This document shows positions 37,501-49,879 of a stretch of 64,000 nucleotides of DNA, one piece after another. The first letter of the stretch is position 1. Each line of letters begins with the position of its first letter. The position numbers and the translations under genes are program-made. This DNA comes from Ailurus styani (lineage: Eukaryota > Chordata > Mammalia > Carnivora > Ailuridae). The stretch lies in contig LNAC01000018.1 of NCBI GenBank assembly GCA_002007465.1, positions 4,325,481 through 4,389,480 on the forward strand, in the 5' to 3' direction. A model generated the notes under the pieces. It was not told the origin of the DNA and did not search any database. It saw only the letters and a program-made list of their open reading frames with translations.

Positions 37501-38767
37501 GTACTGTTCACTCCCAGACACTTAATTGGGTAGTGAATACAAGCCAGGCACTGGGGGTCCATCAGTGACCCGTGGAGACGAAGCCTGTGTCCTTGTGGAA
37601 TTGAACAGAACCAAGACCCAGGCCCCCCAACCAGCCCAGAGCAAGCTGCTTTTGATCCTACCCCTTGAGCTGGACTCCAGAGCTGAGAGGCAGGTGACAC
37701 AGGGAATCCAGGAAGGTTGGCTTGTCTCTACCATCCAGCATCTTCTCTGGAGTGTTAGTCTGGGTTCTCCCCGTTTGCAAGAGATTTACTAGGGAGACTG
37801 GGGAGGCTAGGAAAATATCAGACTGCAGTGTAGGTTTGACCCGTGTGGAGGAGAGGAAGGGAAGGAAGGAAGGCTGGGTGGAAAGCCTTAGGCTACATCA
37901 CGGTTCTAAGAAAGACTGGCAAGATTGGGAGTCTTCAAGCCAAATTGCCCACCAGAGGAGTCTCACATCCCAAGAATGTGCATCCCGGGAATGCGCCAAC
38001 CTTAATACCCTGCCTCGCTCTGTCTAGCAGGGAGCAGCCCAGGGGAAGGGTGAGCTCTGAGCAAATGTAGTGATGGATTTCAGGCACAGTAGCTAGGGCC
38101 ATTGAGCATTTACCCTGGCCCCAGAAGCTCTGAGACGCACAAGGTCCACACCGGCATTGCTTCTGATCATGAATCGATAGTGGCTCTTGGATCAGACCTC
38201 TGCTAGCCAGGGGTTGCCCTACTCTCTAAGGATCATGCCGGGCAGCCCCTGCCTCTGGCCTAGACAGAGAGGGAGTGGAGACGATCACACTCACTCTGAA
38301 AAAGCACTAGCAAAGCCCAGATGGAAGGTGTTCTCTCCAGTGTAGACATTGCCAGAGGGGGAGGCTCTATCTACCCTGAGGTCTCATTTTAGCTTAGCAA
38401 ATGTCAGCAGAGTATCTGCAGTATGCAGAACCAGTGGGTCTCACTGCAGCTGTCTTGTGCCTGCCCTCACACCAGGCATCTGCCCCAGGTATGGGGTGAG
38501 TGAGGCTCTGGATGTCTGGAGAAGGGCTAGAGAAGAGGCTAGTCCTAGAGAAGGGACTGAAGAAGGCTGCCTTCTTCTTTGGACTCTGTGTACTTGTATT
38601 AGAGCACTTCTTTAGGAGTCAGAAGACTTCTGTAATCCAATTTACATACTTCCCGATTACATTACTTCTTCATAATCCCGATTTTGCTGCTTCCTCACTA
38701 TGTGATTTGAGGCAAATTTTATAATTACCGTGAGCCCCAGTTTCTTGGGGCCATTAAGGCCACATGA

Positions 38768-39238
<471 letters not shown>

Positions 39239-39399
39239 TAGAGGGCTCTTGACCCCAGATCCCTCAGGCTGTTCTCGAAGGGCCGGTTCTGCTGGTTTCC
39301 ATAATTGTGGGTGTAATAGAAGGAGAGGGTCTTTCCATTGTCCCCTCACCCTGGAACATCAGTTGTCTTTGCGCCCAGGTCCTCCCTGTCTAAATCCGA

Positions 39400-39960
39400 T
39401 GCACGTGGTGTTTTACATTGTAATAACCACAGTACACACACACAGTTTTGCATTCTACTTGCTTTCACCCACATTTGCTGCTTGGGTTTCTTAATTATCA
39501 TTTTAAATAGCTGCATACCACCGCAGGAGCTGCCGAGCCCCCCAGTTTACTCAACCATCCCCTTACTGCTGAATATTGAGTTGTTTCCAATGTTCACAGC
39601 AAATGTTGCAATAAGCATCTTCCTACAAACAGCCTTTCCTCTCCTATTGAATTATTTCCTTCGGGCGAATTCCCAGGGTCAGTGGGCATAATATATTTAT
39701 GGCTCTTGATGGATGTTGCCATATTACTTTCCTCAAGGGTTGTATAAATCTATACCGCCACCAGCCATGTATGAATGTACCTATTTCAAAACAACTTTGC
39801 TAACATCCTTTTTTCTTTTTTCTTTCTTTTTTTTTTTTCCTAATTATATTGGTAGAAAATGGCTCCTCGATGTTGTTCTAATTTGCATTTCTCTGATTAC
39901 TAGGGAGAGTGAACCTTTCCCCCACATGTTTACTATTTGTGGTTTCTCATGAATTATGCT
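39400..39960 (-). repeat. Old LINE-1 3' region, antisense
   Basis: TTGAGTTGTTTCCAATGTTC, TGAATTATTTCCTTCGGGC, TTATGGCTCTTGATGGATG, CTATACCGCCACCAGCCATG and CTAATTTGCATTTCTCTGAT are in the order of antisense L1M 3' sequence. A T-rich run lies at about 39810-39838. Confidence 0.65.
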
Positions 39961-40089
39961 GGTTTTTATGAGGTTGGGAAACTTGACACTGGAAGTGAAA
40001 TCCTGTTCAAAGGCAGGGCGTGCTCAGCGGGTCTGAGGACCCAAGCACTCAGGGGGTCCCCTGTGGCCATGTATTTTACTGTGCCGTAG

Positions 40090-40270
40090 GAAGCGGTTGG
40101 TGCGGTACAAACCATGGTCTTTGGAACCAGACTGGGGTCACATCCTGGCTGACCTATCACCAACTGTGTGACCTTGGGCCAGTGAGTTAACCTCTCTCTG
40201 AATCGGTTTCCTCACCTTTGGAATGGAACACCTGCCTTGCAAAATTGTGGCCAGGTGGAGAGATGGACTA
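40090..40270 (+). repeat. MIR
   Basis: CTTTGGAACCAGACTGGGGT, CAACTGTGTGACCTTGGGCC and GAGTTAACCTCTCTCTGAAT follow MIR in order. Confidence 0.9.
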
Positions 40271-40284
40271 TAGAAGGTAGCTCC

Positions 40285-40545
40285 CGCCAGTGCTTCTCAG
40301 ACTTCAGTGAGTATATGACTCGGTTGTGGGCCGTCTGACCTTGCAGATTCTGACCCAGCCGATGGGGGTGGGGCCTTTCTAACAAGCTCTAGGTGATGTT
40401 GGTGCTGCTGGTCGGTGGCCTTACAGGGAGTAAGAAGGGGCGGTGCTCAACTTGGACTGTGCCTTGGAATCGCCTGTGAAGCTTTATAAACGCTGATGCC
40501 TACCCCCCACCCCAGAATTCCAGAGACACTGATTTGTTTGGTCTA
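40285..40545 (+). mobile_element. Two adjacent MER5A-type copies
   Basis: The piece 40285-40425 has AGTGCTTCTCAGACTTCAG and CTAACAAGCTCTAGGTGATG plus GCTGCTGGTCGGTGGCC. The piece 40445-40545 begins again (GTGCTCAACTTGGACTGTGC, GAATCGCCTGTGAAGC, CCAGAATTCCAGAGACACTG). Confidence 0.7.
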
Positions 40546-40959
40546 GTCGAAGCCAGGGTGCTCCAGAGGGGACACCCACTGATCTACAAGGAAGCCCTGC
40601 TCGTGATGTGGGAGTGCGGCTTTGCCTGGGGACTTCCATGGGCAGGTCGCCCTGGTCTCTGGAACAAAACTCTGTTCAGTTCCTTCTTCCTCCTCCTCAG
40701 TGCAGGTGAAATTGGGTAAAAATGAGTTTTAGTGACATTTCTGAAAGAGAAAGCAGTCTGTTCCTTCTTTGGGTCTCCTTTCTAATTTACGTTCATTGGT
40801 GTGAGCTTTGGCCATCACTTCTACAGAAAAATGGAGTGCTCTAGGTTTTGGACTTTGGGTAGGAGAGAATAGTTGTTTGGGATTAAAAATCTCACAGAGC
40901 CACGTGATCAGGAAACGGAAACAGAATTGAGCTGACCACACCAGAATCGTTAGTGGGGC

Positions 40960-41050
40960 CTTCTGACTGTGGTCCCAGTTTCACTACTGTGACTTTGGGC
41001 AGGTGGCTTTCCCTCTCAGGGCCCCAGTTCCTTCACCTGTAAATGATACA
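40960..41050 (+). repeat. MIR fragment
   Basis: CTACTGTGACTTTGGGCAGG and CCAGTTCCTTCACCTGTAAA. Confidence 0.7.
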
Positions 41051-41167
41051 TGTGCAGGGGAAAATGAACACACTGATTTCTGAGATGGTCCACAATGTGG
41101 ACTCCATGGACCATGTCAGGAAACAGAGCCTTATGGGGAAAATAAGGGAAGCAGGAGCAAGGAGGGG

Positions 41168-41222
41168 TGTGTGACTGTGTGTGTGTGTGTGTGTCTGTCT
41201 GTCTGTCTGTGTCTGTATGTTT
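41168..41222 (+). repeat. (TG)n/(TCTG)n microsatellite
   Basis: A TG run followed by CTGT tetranucleotide units, a compound simple repeat. Confidence 0.92.
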
Positions 41223-41764
41223 GCCAACGGAGAGGTTGTATACGTGGTATATGGGCCTGACGAGAGTCCCATGTTCCCCTTCTTCACCCCCAACTACCTG
41301 TCTGGTCATTGTTCCTCAGCAGAAGGAAGAATTAGCACTCTTGGAGGGTTAGGGAGGCCAGCCCACTGCTTCTCTTCCTCCCATCTGGGATGCAAATGAC
41401 TTCCTGTCCTTGAACTTTGTGATGTCCCACCTGCCTGGGGCTCCAGGCTAAGACAGATTGTAAGCCAAACTACCCTGGTGAGACCCTGTGAATTCTCATC
41501 CATCTCCTCCTGCCCAGCCTCATTATACCTGGAAAGGCTCTTCTGGGGCCCTGTTGGGTGTTGAGCAGGAGCTGCTGGAGGTGATTACAGAACAGTCAAT
41601 TGTTCTCATCCAGCGTGACTCATTCCTGCATGCACCAGACTCCAAGAGGGAACTCATTACTGTTGCCTTTACCCCAGCTTCTGAATGAATGCAACTTCCT
41701 ACAATTAGCTAGCTCTGGTCAGGGTCAGGGATTGAGGCAATCAGCAGGGCAGACTTGGCTGAGA

Positions 41765-41905
41765 CCCTCCCTAGAATGCCCTGCAATCAATAATAATTAG
41801 CAATGTCTTTATTTGCTAGTTAGTCTATAAATTTATGCAGCTGCCCTTTTCCTTGAAAGATTTTTAGGATGAGCAGTTAATTAGTTAATTAAAAGAGCCC
41901 TTTTC
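41765..41905 (+). promoter_or_regulatory. TAAT-dense AT-rich segment, candidate regulatory element
   Basis: Contains CAATCAATAATAATTAGC and, at about 41877-41892, TTAATTAGTTAATTAA, a paired TAATTA-type array suited to LIM/POU homeodomain or HNF1-like binding. No repeat family was recognised. It is followed directly by a MIR. Function is inference. Confidence 0.3.
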
Positions 41906-42030
41906 TGAGTGTTTGGAGACCTCAATCCTAGGCTCACTAACCTTGGACATGTTGCCTCACTTTGCTGGGCCTCAGTTTCCTCCTCTGTAAGATGGGAGTC
42001 ATGTCAGTCCTGCCTGCTATCAGATGTGAG
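41905..42030 (+). repeat. MIR
   Basis: GCTGGGCCTCAGTTTCCTCC followed by TCTGTAAGATGGGAGTC. Confidence 0.85.
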
Positions 42031-42429
42031 TAGCCAACATGGGAATGGATGTGAGGCCACATCCCCAGCTGGCCCCTCCCACCAAGCCCTTCCTGCCTAA
42101 GGCTCTACAAGGAGGATGTCGGGATAGCTTTAGGAAGGCAGAGTCTCTGAGGGCTGGGAATGGCCTGACTTAACAGAGATGTGAAGGCACCACTATGGTG
42201 ATGCAGAACCACCCCTGGGAGTCCAGTGACATGCCTGCCCCAGCCAGGTGGTCCCCAACCTCTGCAGAGGCCATGAGCAAGCCCCACCTGGCGCTCTGGG
42301 GGTGCTGGCCCTCATACTCTCTCTCCTTCTTTCCCAGAGCATGATAGTTACTTTACTAAGGACTTGGGGTGCAGCTGGGGGTATAGAAAGGCCAATCAGA
42401 CATCCATCCAGTCTTCAAAGAGCTTGCAC

Positions 42430-42620
42430 TCAGCAATAATCGTATTCACACTACTAGCAAACACTTATGAGTCCTTGCTGTATGCTTCATCTCTGTCCCT
42501 CACAAGAGCATGGTGGAGGTGCACTTTCTTTCATGTTCCTCAATTTGAAAATGAGGGGCTGAAGTTCAAACAGGATAAGTGACTTTGCCCAGGATAACAA
42601 AGCCACTAAACTCTCACAGG
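42430..42620 (-). repeat. MIR, diverged
   Basis: CAATTTGAAAATGAGGGGCT, then GATAAGTGACTTTGCCCAGG and ATAACAAAGCC, MIR core in reverse. Confidence 0.6.
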
Positions 42621-42639
42621 TTAGATGATAGACTTTGAT

Positions 42640-42850
42640 TGACAGGTCACCATGGAACTACGAAAATCTGAGTTCAGATCCTTGCCCTCCAGTCCCCACT
42701 CTGCCTACTGGCAAGTCACTTATCCTGCCTGAGCCTGAGTTTCCTCGTTTGTTAAGAGAAGACTTTGTCATGAGACTGAGAAGCTTCATATGGAAAGTTT
42801 GTCATTCAGTGCCTGGAAGACAGTAAGCGCCCAGTAAAATGGTAGTAATC
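42640..42850 (+). repeat. MIR
   Basis: CTGAGTTCAGATCCTTGCCC, GGCAAGTCACTTATCCTGCC, TGAGCCTGAGTTTCCTCG and an end with CAGTGCCTGGAAGACAGTAA. Confidence 0.85.
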
Positions 42851-43184
42851 ACTGGTGCACTGTGAGAGGAACAGTGCTTCTTCCAAGCCCAGCACCACCA
42901 TCACCACCCCAGCCCCCCCGTCAAGGAGAGTGTCAAGATGAGCTATACCCAGGGGTTCCTTCAGAGCAAGCAGTCATGAATATGCACAGCTGTGAGTCCA
43001 AGCAGATCCGCCCAAGCACCCGTGGGTCACCCCAAATAGTCTTAGGAGGCATTGTGGGGTGGGCACACCTGTCAGTGTTTGGGGAAATGGATATAGGATA
43101 TAAGCATTGTACATGTTAGCTTGGCGGCAGCAGTAGAATCTCTTGAGGCATGCTTTGCTGAATTGCACTGGGGCTGTTGGGTGG

Positions 43185-43340
43185 GGCAAAAAGAGCCCTG
43201 AACTGGAAGGTGAGAAACCAGGTTCCTAGCTTGGGTTCTGCTAACTTTCAGGACTTCTGTTTCTTATCTGCAAAGTGGGAATGATATTCTCTACCCAATA
43301 GGAACAGTGTTATGGGAACCAGTGATTAAAATGGGAGGGC
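43185..43340 (+). repeat. MIR, diverged
   Basis: GTTCCTAGCTTGGGTTCTGC and TTTCTTATCTGCAAAGTGGG with GGAATGATATTCTCTACCC after it. Confidence 0.6.
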
Positions 43341-43639
43341 TTAAATTTGGGAGCGGCATTGTTTCAGCACCTCGGACAGCCACCACAAGGCTCTTCCAAG
43401 TTTGCTCTTGTTCTCTTAGAACCTAGGGTCCTCACCCAGTCAGAACACCAGGGGCAGGGAAGGGCAGAGTGAGGGTCCCATGACAGGCGGCTCAGGCCAG
43501 CAGAGTCCTACATGTGTTCATGTGAAGGATAATCCAGGAAGTGGGGAGGGAATAACTGAACTGCTCTTGAAGGGACTAAGTGGAGCTGGCCATCCATTTG
43601 GAAGTTGGAATCACATCATCCTTCTCATTACTCATCAAA

Positions 43640-44000
43640 CAAAACTCAAACCCCAGTCCTTTGTAACCTGCCCTTAAAACTAGCTAGTCCACCCTAACAT
43701 CACCTCCTCCTGAGTCCTGCCACAAACCTGTGCTGTGGCCACACATAACTCACCTTTCCCCAAGCAGTGTCTGCTTTGGGGCCTCTGCCTATGCCTTTCC
43801 TCAAGCTTTTCCCTCCTCCTAGAATGCCTTTCCCATTGTCCTTATCTTAGTCTCTGAAAATCATTCTCAGCCTTTCAGAGCTGAGATCAAAGTCTGCCTC
43901 TTCCATGAAGCCTTCCCTGAATAGTCCTGTCTTCAGAATTAAGCCTTCCATCTCCTCTGTCCCCATAGCAGGTGGCTTATACTCAGAGTCTGTCTCCCTT
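43640..44000 (+). repeat. L2 fragment
   Basis: GGGCCTCTGCCTATGCCTTT, TTCCCTCCTCCTAGAATGCC, GAGATCAAAGTCTGCCTC and CATGAAGCCTTCCCTGAATA are in L2 order. Confidence 0.75.
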
Positions 44001-44329
44001 CCACACCGTACCCACTCTCCCAACTGCTTTCCTCCTGCTCCATGTCAGCCATATGAATATCTCGCTCAGTATACTCACTTTGAAATCAATGAGATTTGGG
44101 GGAAGAGCAATGAATGCCCTTAAAGCAGAAGTTCTCAGCAGTGACCTTCATAGGAAGGAAATTCATGGCATTTCTTAAGGGGCCATGCCAGCAGGGCCGG
44201 AGCATAAAAACACCCGTTGGCTTCTCTGCAGTTCAGATGAACAGGTTTCGGCGATGGGCTAGAATACCTGTCCCCCAGTATCATCTCTGGGGTTTTGGGG
44301 GGAGGGGGAGCAAATGATGTGAGCTTCTA

Positions 44330-44565
44330 CCTTACACAGTACTGTGTAGTGGTTACTCAGAGACTCTGGAGCCAGATTCCCTCCCTTCAAATACCAGCTT
44401 TGCTGCTTACTAGCTGTGTGACCTTGGGCAAGATATTTTACCTCTCTGTGCCTCTGTTTTCTCATATACAAAAGGGGCATAGTAATAAAGTCTGTTGAAC
44501 TATGGGACTGATTAATTAGTACATATAAGGTTACTAGAATACCTGGCATATTAATAGTCTTCCAG
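44330..44565 (+). repeat. MIR, nearly full length
   Basis: GTAGTGGTTACTCAGAGACT (tRNA-like head), TAGCTGTGTGACCTTGGGCA, GTGCCTCTGTTTTCTCATAT and AGAATACCTGGCATATTAAT span the element. Confidence 0.92.
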
Positions 44566-45859
44566 CAAGAGTGAGCTTATTATTACAGCTACTATTATTA
44601 TTTCAATGCTGCCCCTGCTATTATTTACCCCAGGGGGTCCCCTACCTAAAGAGACTGACTGGTCCTGATGCAAATGCCCTCTTTGGGGGTACAAGCAGAA
44701 AGGGAAGGAAGAGGAAGAAAGTAAAGTTAGCAGAGTTGACGGGAGCTCCTGGGTTCCCAAGGGCAGCCACAGAACCGAATAGACTTTCTCATCACGGGAC
44801 GGGGCAGGGGAGAAGGCGAGCTTCTCAGCTCCTCCACATGCCTCTGCTGACCAGCTTTCCTTAATTAAGGCCACACCTAGGTGGCCAGGCTGATGAAGCG
44901 TCCTCTGCTGCTCTCGGACTAATTGCTGCCACCTTGGTACCTGCAGAGAACAGCCTTTGAGGTCGCCAGAGTGGCAGAGCCTAGATTTCCCAGACCTCCT
45001 CCCTGCGTGGAACCATGTGGCTGGGAGATAAGGGGCCCTCCGGCCATTGCTCAGCACAGATGCTCCCTTTCAGCTCTGGCTGCAATGGGTACGGCGAGCC
45101 CGGGAGGCAGGGGAGAGAAGCCTAGTGTCCCCGCCCATGGGAATCGGGGCCTATATTTCTCCCCTGGATGACAGAATTTCTATTACCTTAAAGGGCTCAT
45201 CTATTTATGCTGCAATTTTTTGAAGTTCTGTCTGCTGTTATTGAACCCTGTGTGCTGGCGAGGGGCGCGGGCTCTCCATCACCCAAAGGAACAAACTCGT
45301 TTCCACATTTTTCTCCCTTTCCTCTGTGCTGTTGGTAGGTCAGTCGCAAACCTCAGCTGCTCTGGCCGGGCAAGGCAGGACGGGTGTGAGAATTATGAAA
45401 ATCCAGATCAGTGAAGCAGTGATCGAATTTTCCTCCAAGGTTTCTGGTGTCCTTTAGAGACGTCACTCTCCCCCTGCCCCCACCCCAGAGCTGGACAAAA
45501 CGCGTGCCTGGAAGTCAGGACGAAGGACAGCTGCAGGGCCAGAAGAGAATGTGGACTGGGGAAGTACAGCCAGGCGACATGTATAGAATGTGCGTGTTTC
45601 CCGTGCTGATTGTTTTGTTCTCCATCAAACCTGAGGTCTGCAGACTCTTAGCCCTAAGCTTCCCATGCTCCATTCCCGCCTCCCGCCATTGACTAGCTTC
45701 CTAACTATAATAAAAGATTTCCCTGGCCGCTGTACTGGGGATGAGGAATTCACCCTCCAGCTGCCCTGGCCATGTAAACAGAGGAGCACAGGTAGTGCAA
45801 ACTAGCAGAAGTGATTGAAAAATATAAACACATACACGCCACACTCCAGTACTCCTGTT

Positions 45860-46050
45860 CTAGCGCCATCCTCGCCTGCTTGGTGGCCTCGGCCCCGTTA
45901 CTTAATGCTTCTCAAACCTTGGTTGGTCATCTATAAAACAGGGTAAATAACGGCGCTGTGTTCTAGGGTTCTTAGGATTGAATTAGATAAATATGTACAA
46001 GGTTTCGAGCCAAGCCTGGCATGTAGCAAATGCCCAGTAATTGATTGTCG
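45860..46050 (+). repeat. MIR
   Basis: CATCTATAAAACAGGGTAAA, TTAGGATTGAATTAGATAAA and GCCTGGCATGTAGCAAATGC. Confidence 0.8.
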
Positions 46051-46084
46051 AGGTCCCTGATGAAGTTGTGTGGGGATGGTGCGC

Positions 46085-46200
46085 TAGAAGTCAAAGACCC
46101 CCGTGGGGTCAGACAAGCCTGGAGTGGAATCCCACATTTGTCCCTCAGCTGTGTGTACTTGGGTGATGTACTTAGCCTCTCTGAGCCCTTCTCCTGAGTT
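46085..46200 (+). repeat. MIR 5' part
   Basis: GACAAGCCTGGAGTGGAATC, AGCTGTGTGTACTTGGGTG and CTTAGCCTCTCTGAGCCC. It directly follows another MIR in the same orientation. Confidence 0.75.
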
Positions 46201-46834
46201 TGCTGTCCCCAGAGCAGACATCTACGGATTTTTCCCAGGGCAGAGAGGGATAGGGCAAGGGGAATGGTCACCAGAGTGTTAAATCATGTTGGTAGTTAAT
46301 CCACAGAACAAAGTAAAGAAAATTGGGTTTATGTCACGAAAGCTGAGTCCAGCCTTCCCGCTCTGGGACCCCATGGCTTGTGGCTTTATTAGGGAAAACT
46401 GCTGACTCTTCGGTTCCAAAAAATAACATTCCCATGTCACACCATCCTCTCTCCCTGCCATGCTCCTCACGTCTTTATCAGTGCCCTCGTTATTGGGGTC
46501 TGGAGCTGGGACTTTGGTCCATGCCTGGAGCCTGGAGCTCTCTGCAGGCGGCAGAAGAGGGTGTGGGAGCTGAGGCGTCCTTGCTTTGACCACCATCCCC
46601 ACCCCCCACCCCCTGCCGCCACGTTCTTTTCGTCCGAGTCTCTGGCGTTGATGGGATTTCTGCCCCTGTCGGCTCCCGGGACCACCGCCCCACAGACTGA
46701 GGAGGGTGGGGCTGGGCCAGGGGTCAGAGGAGCTGCCCTGAAGGGTCTGGAGGAGGCTGAGGAGCAGGGTGTGAAGGTCCACCCTTGCAGCACCGGGGGA
46801 CTGCAGCAGGCCCCCTGCTCTTTGTCTGTTACTT

Positions 46835-46965
46835 CACGTAATCCTCAGATGAGGAAACTGAGGCTCAGAGAGGTGAAGTGCCCTTCCCTAGTTGGTAAGT
46901 GGCCACCAGGAGCTGAGCCTGTAGCTGTCTGAACCCAGAGTCTGCACTTTGAGTCACAAACCAAA
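46835..46965 (-). repeat. MIR
   Basis: AATCCTCAGATGAGGAAACT, GAGGCTCAGAGAGGTGAAGT and CTGAACCCAGAGTCTGC. Confidence 0.85.
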
Positions 46966-47214
46966 ACTGTCTGGAAAGGAGAGGGTTGTGGATCTGTGGG
47001 AAATAAACAGCCTGGAGACCCTCTCAGGCCCTTTCTGAGGAAGGGGACAGTCCCGGCAACCTCAATTCTCAGTGGGAGCCTAGTGCCCTCCCTCGCTTTG
47101 TCTTTGAGGGAAGGTTGGCCGGGACCCTCAGCCTCCCTCCCTTGCTTTGGGGCAGCCCACCCCAGCTTTACCCAGCCACCTCACACCCGGGCTTGTTAGG
47201 CTCACGGCTCTCCC

Positions 47215-47380
47215 ATGAGGAAAGCAGGGCGAGAATCGTTAGCTCTGTGGCACAGACGAGGAAACCAAAGTTCAGAGCGGTTACTAGTCTTGTCCAGGGT
47301 GTCGTGACTTGTGAGGACATCAAGCTGGGCCTCGAACTCAAGGCTCCAAGGCTGTGCTTGCCTCAGGACGGCTGTGCAGG
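47215..47380 (-). repeat. MIR
   Basis: GACGAGGAAACCAAAGTTCA, GAGCGGTTACTAGTCTTG and GGGCCTCGAACTCAAGGC. Confidence 0.75.
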
Positions 47381-47424
47381 GCGGGGAGGTCAGTACTGAG
47401 GAGAGGGCCCCCCGGGAGGCCGAC

Positions 47425-47535
47425 CTGGGCTCCCACCCTGTCTCTGTCGCCACCTCGCTTTTTGACCAAGTCACGTCACCTGTCTGTGCCTTACCTTCAT
47501 CTTCTGTGAAGATAGGTGTTCGCTGTCTCCCGGGG
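47425..47535 (+). repeat. MIR
   Basis: GACCAAGTCACGTCACCTGT, CTGTGCCTTACCTTCATC and TTCTGTGAAGATAGG. Confidence 0.7.
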
Positions 47536-47714
47536 CCCATGTAAAGCTGAAATGGAACACTTCTGGGAAGGACTGGAGGAAGGGCCACGGTGTGTGCACG
47601 CAGAGGTGTGAGGAGGAACAGTGGGCCCCGGGCCCGCAGACTGACTCCCTCGCCAAGCTGGCGGGTCTGCAATAAAGGAGAAGCGCACTGCCCTCCAGCT
47701 CCGAGACCCCACCA

Positions 47715-47890
47715 GCCATCTCCCCACTTAGTCATTAGCACCAATAATCCCATCTTCGGGAGTAATTACGCACCCCGGGAGGGGAAGGGATTCCTGCCAG
47801 AAGATGTGATTGGTCTGGATAATGAAAGATGTTGCAGAAAAAGGCCACGAATCAATTACTTCAAGGTGGGGTTAGCTAATAGGAAACTAA
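47715..47890 (+). promoter_or_regulatory. Candidate conserved non-coding element
   Basis: Repeat-free segment with AGTCATTAGCACCAATAATC, GGGAGTAATTACGCACC, CTGGATAATGAAAGATG and CGAATCAATTACTTCAAG, all containing homeodomain-type cores. It sits between two MIR-rich regions. Regulatory role is inference from composition. Confidence 0.28.
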
Positions 47891-48324
47891 CGGGGGGGCT
47901 AAATGGGCGCGTACACACACACACACACAATGCCAAAAAAACCCTCAAAAGTTCTTTCCAAAAATATTCTTAAATAATTGTTGTGCCCTCTTCTGAGAGT
48001 TCTGAGGAGGGGTGTAAATTCCTAAGACAGGCACAGGGGAGCTAGGCGCGGGCACGCCAGCCTTCAGGCCCAGATGGCCTAGAGGAGCAGGGGTGGAGGG
48101 AATGTGAGGGAGAGGGAGGGAGCTGAACAGGCGGGGCCCTGTGTGCCAGGGTGGGGGCCTGGCTGAATTCAGCAGGCAAGAGGCAGCCCCTGAGCAGGGG
48201 CCTGACAAAACAGTGCTGCACTTGACCTCCATACCATGTGGGGAGAGGGGGACCATCACTGTCTGAGAACTCAGCATACAGTAAGTGCTCGATAGTTGCT
48301 AGTTCCCATTTCTCCCCCCGGTTC

Positions 48325-48480
48325 TTAGGTAGAGGCTGCTTGGCTCAATGGGCAGAGCATGGGCTTTGAGCCGGGGGAACCCGACTTTGAAGCTCACCAA
48401 CTGGGTGAGGGGAAACAGGGCAAGCACTAGGAACATGGCCCAGCGCAGGTAAATCTCACTATCTCTTCTTACATCTGCCG
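48325..48480 (+). repeat. MIR 5' part
   Basis: CTTGGCTCAATGGGCAGAGC and a GGGCTTTGAGCCGGGGG block form the tRNA-like MIR head, which explains its A-box-like look. It is not a tRNA gene. Confidence 0.6.
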
Positions 48481-48509
48481 TGGCCGGGGCTCTTAGGGAC
48501 CATGTGTAA

Positions 48510-48690
48510 TAATCAAAATGCCTAAACCATTACGGCACTTCCTCTGGGCCAGGCACTGTTCTAAGAAGATTACGTAAGTCAACTTATTTAATCTTTAGTG
48601 CTACCCTTGGAGGAAAGTCATTTTGCAGACAGGAAAACTGAGACACAGAGAGGTTAATAACTTGCCCCGAGTTTGTCAGTTATCCCCCAT
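48510..48690 (-). repeat. MIR
   Basis: GGGCCAGGCACTGTTCTAAG, CAACTTATTTAATCTTTAG, GCAGACAGGAAAACTGAGAC and AGAGAGGTTAATAACTTGCC. Confidence 0.9.
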
Positions 48691-49879
48691 CAAAACTGAA
48701 AAAAATAAAATGCCCAAGGTCCCATTGGAACCTCTGTGCTCTGCCTCTTCTGTGGGTAAACCCCAAAGAATCCTTGCCGCCACCCCAAACCCCTCCACTA
48801 GGATAAATCCTTAACTGTGGCCATGGGGGTGCTCCAGCCACGAGAGCCAAATTCGAAAATAGCATCAAACCAGAGCGTGGTCAGGCATCCATCAGGTAGT
48901 TCAGGGGGAGGCTCAGCTTGCCGGGTGGTGGTGTGGAACGAGCACCAGGTCCCCACCACGACCCCACCTTCACCGTAGTTCTGCTGCTGCCTAGCCGTCA
49001 TCTCGTGTTCTCCTAGCCCTGTGGGGTGAGATGGCACTACCTTGTGTCATACACAAGGGAACAGGCACAGAATGGTTTACACAGCTCCGAGCGTCTTGGC
49101 CTCGCCCACTGTCGAGTCCCCTGCTGAGCTGGTGCCCAGGCAGGTGCTGCCAGGACACGCCCCTCCTCTCTCATCTCCCTCTGAGGCCTCGCTCCCCTCT
49201 TTTCCCTGGCCTGCAGCCGCAGACAGGCCCTGCCCCAGACTGGAAACCAGCCTGTGCCTTCCTCCAGGGAGGCCACATCTGCTCTACGCTCCCTGCCAAC
49301 CTGGCCCCCGCCCCCGAGGCCTCGGGGCCTCAAATGGGGAGCACATTCCAGGCCCACGTTATGTGTAGTGAAGCATTCTATGAGAAGTTGGCTGAGAAAC
49401 CTCCGAGAGGCTGAAAAATCCACAGGGCACCAGCTTTAGAAGGATGCAGAGAAACAGCAGTTGGGGGATCCGAGGGGGGGACTGTGTGGGCAGCAGGGGC
49501 AGCCTCTTCCTCCTCCACTCCGTTTCTGTCCCCAGGAAAAGCGTCTCAGGTCTCAACTGCTGGGCTTCCTTTGCGGTTAGTCCTAGGACTTCTTTAATGA
49601 CCGGCTCCACAATCAATAAGCCATTGCATTTGCCCGGGTCTGGGTTCTCAGCCTCTCTTAACTAGAAGGGAGTGGCCTAGACTCCTGCCTTCAAGGGAGG
49701 AGGTTCCTAAAATAGGCTAGAACCTTGAGTCACTTACCTGCTGTCAGACCCACTTTTAGGCCAAGGGATGAAACCTGGCCCTCGAGGCCTTCCTGGCTGG
49801 CCAGGTCTGACCTGCAGGCTCCTGTCCCACCTCGGCCCCTCAGCCCTGGGCCTCCAGCAAATCCTAACAGATTGCCTTA

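Noticed and set aside
47202..47753. Open stretch of 183 codons on the - strand
   Set aside because: Spans two MIR copies and a GC-rich segment; a chance frame.
48325..48375. A tRNA-like sequence (GGCTCAATGGGCAGAGCATG)
   Set aside because: It is the tRNA-derived head of a MIR in context. No cloverleaf could be completed.
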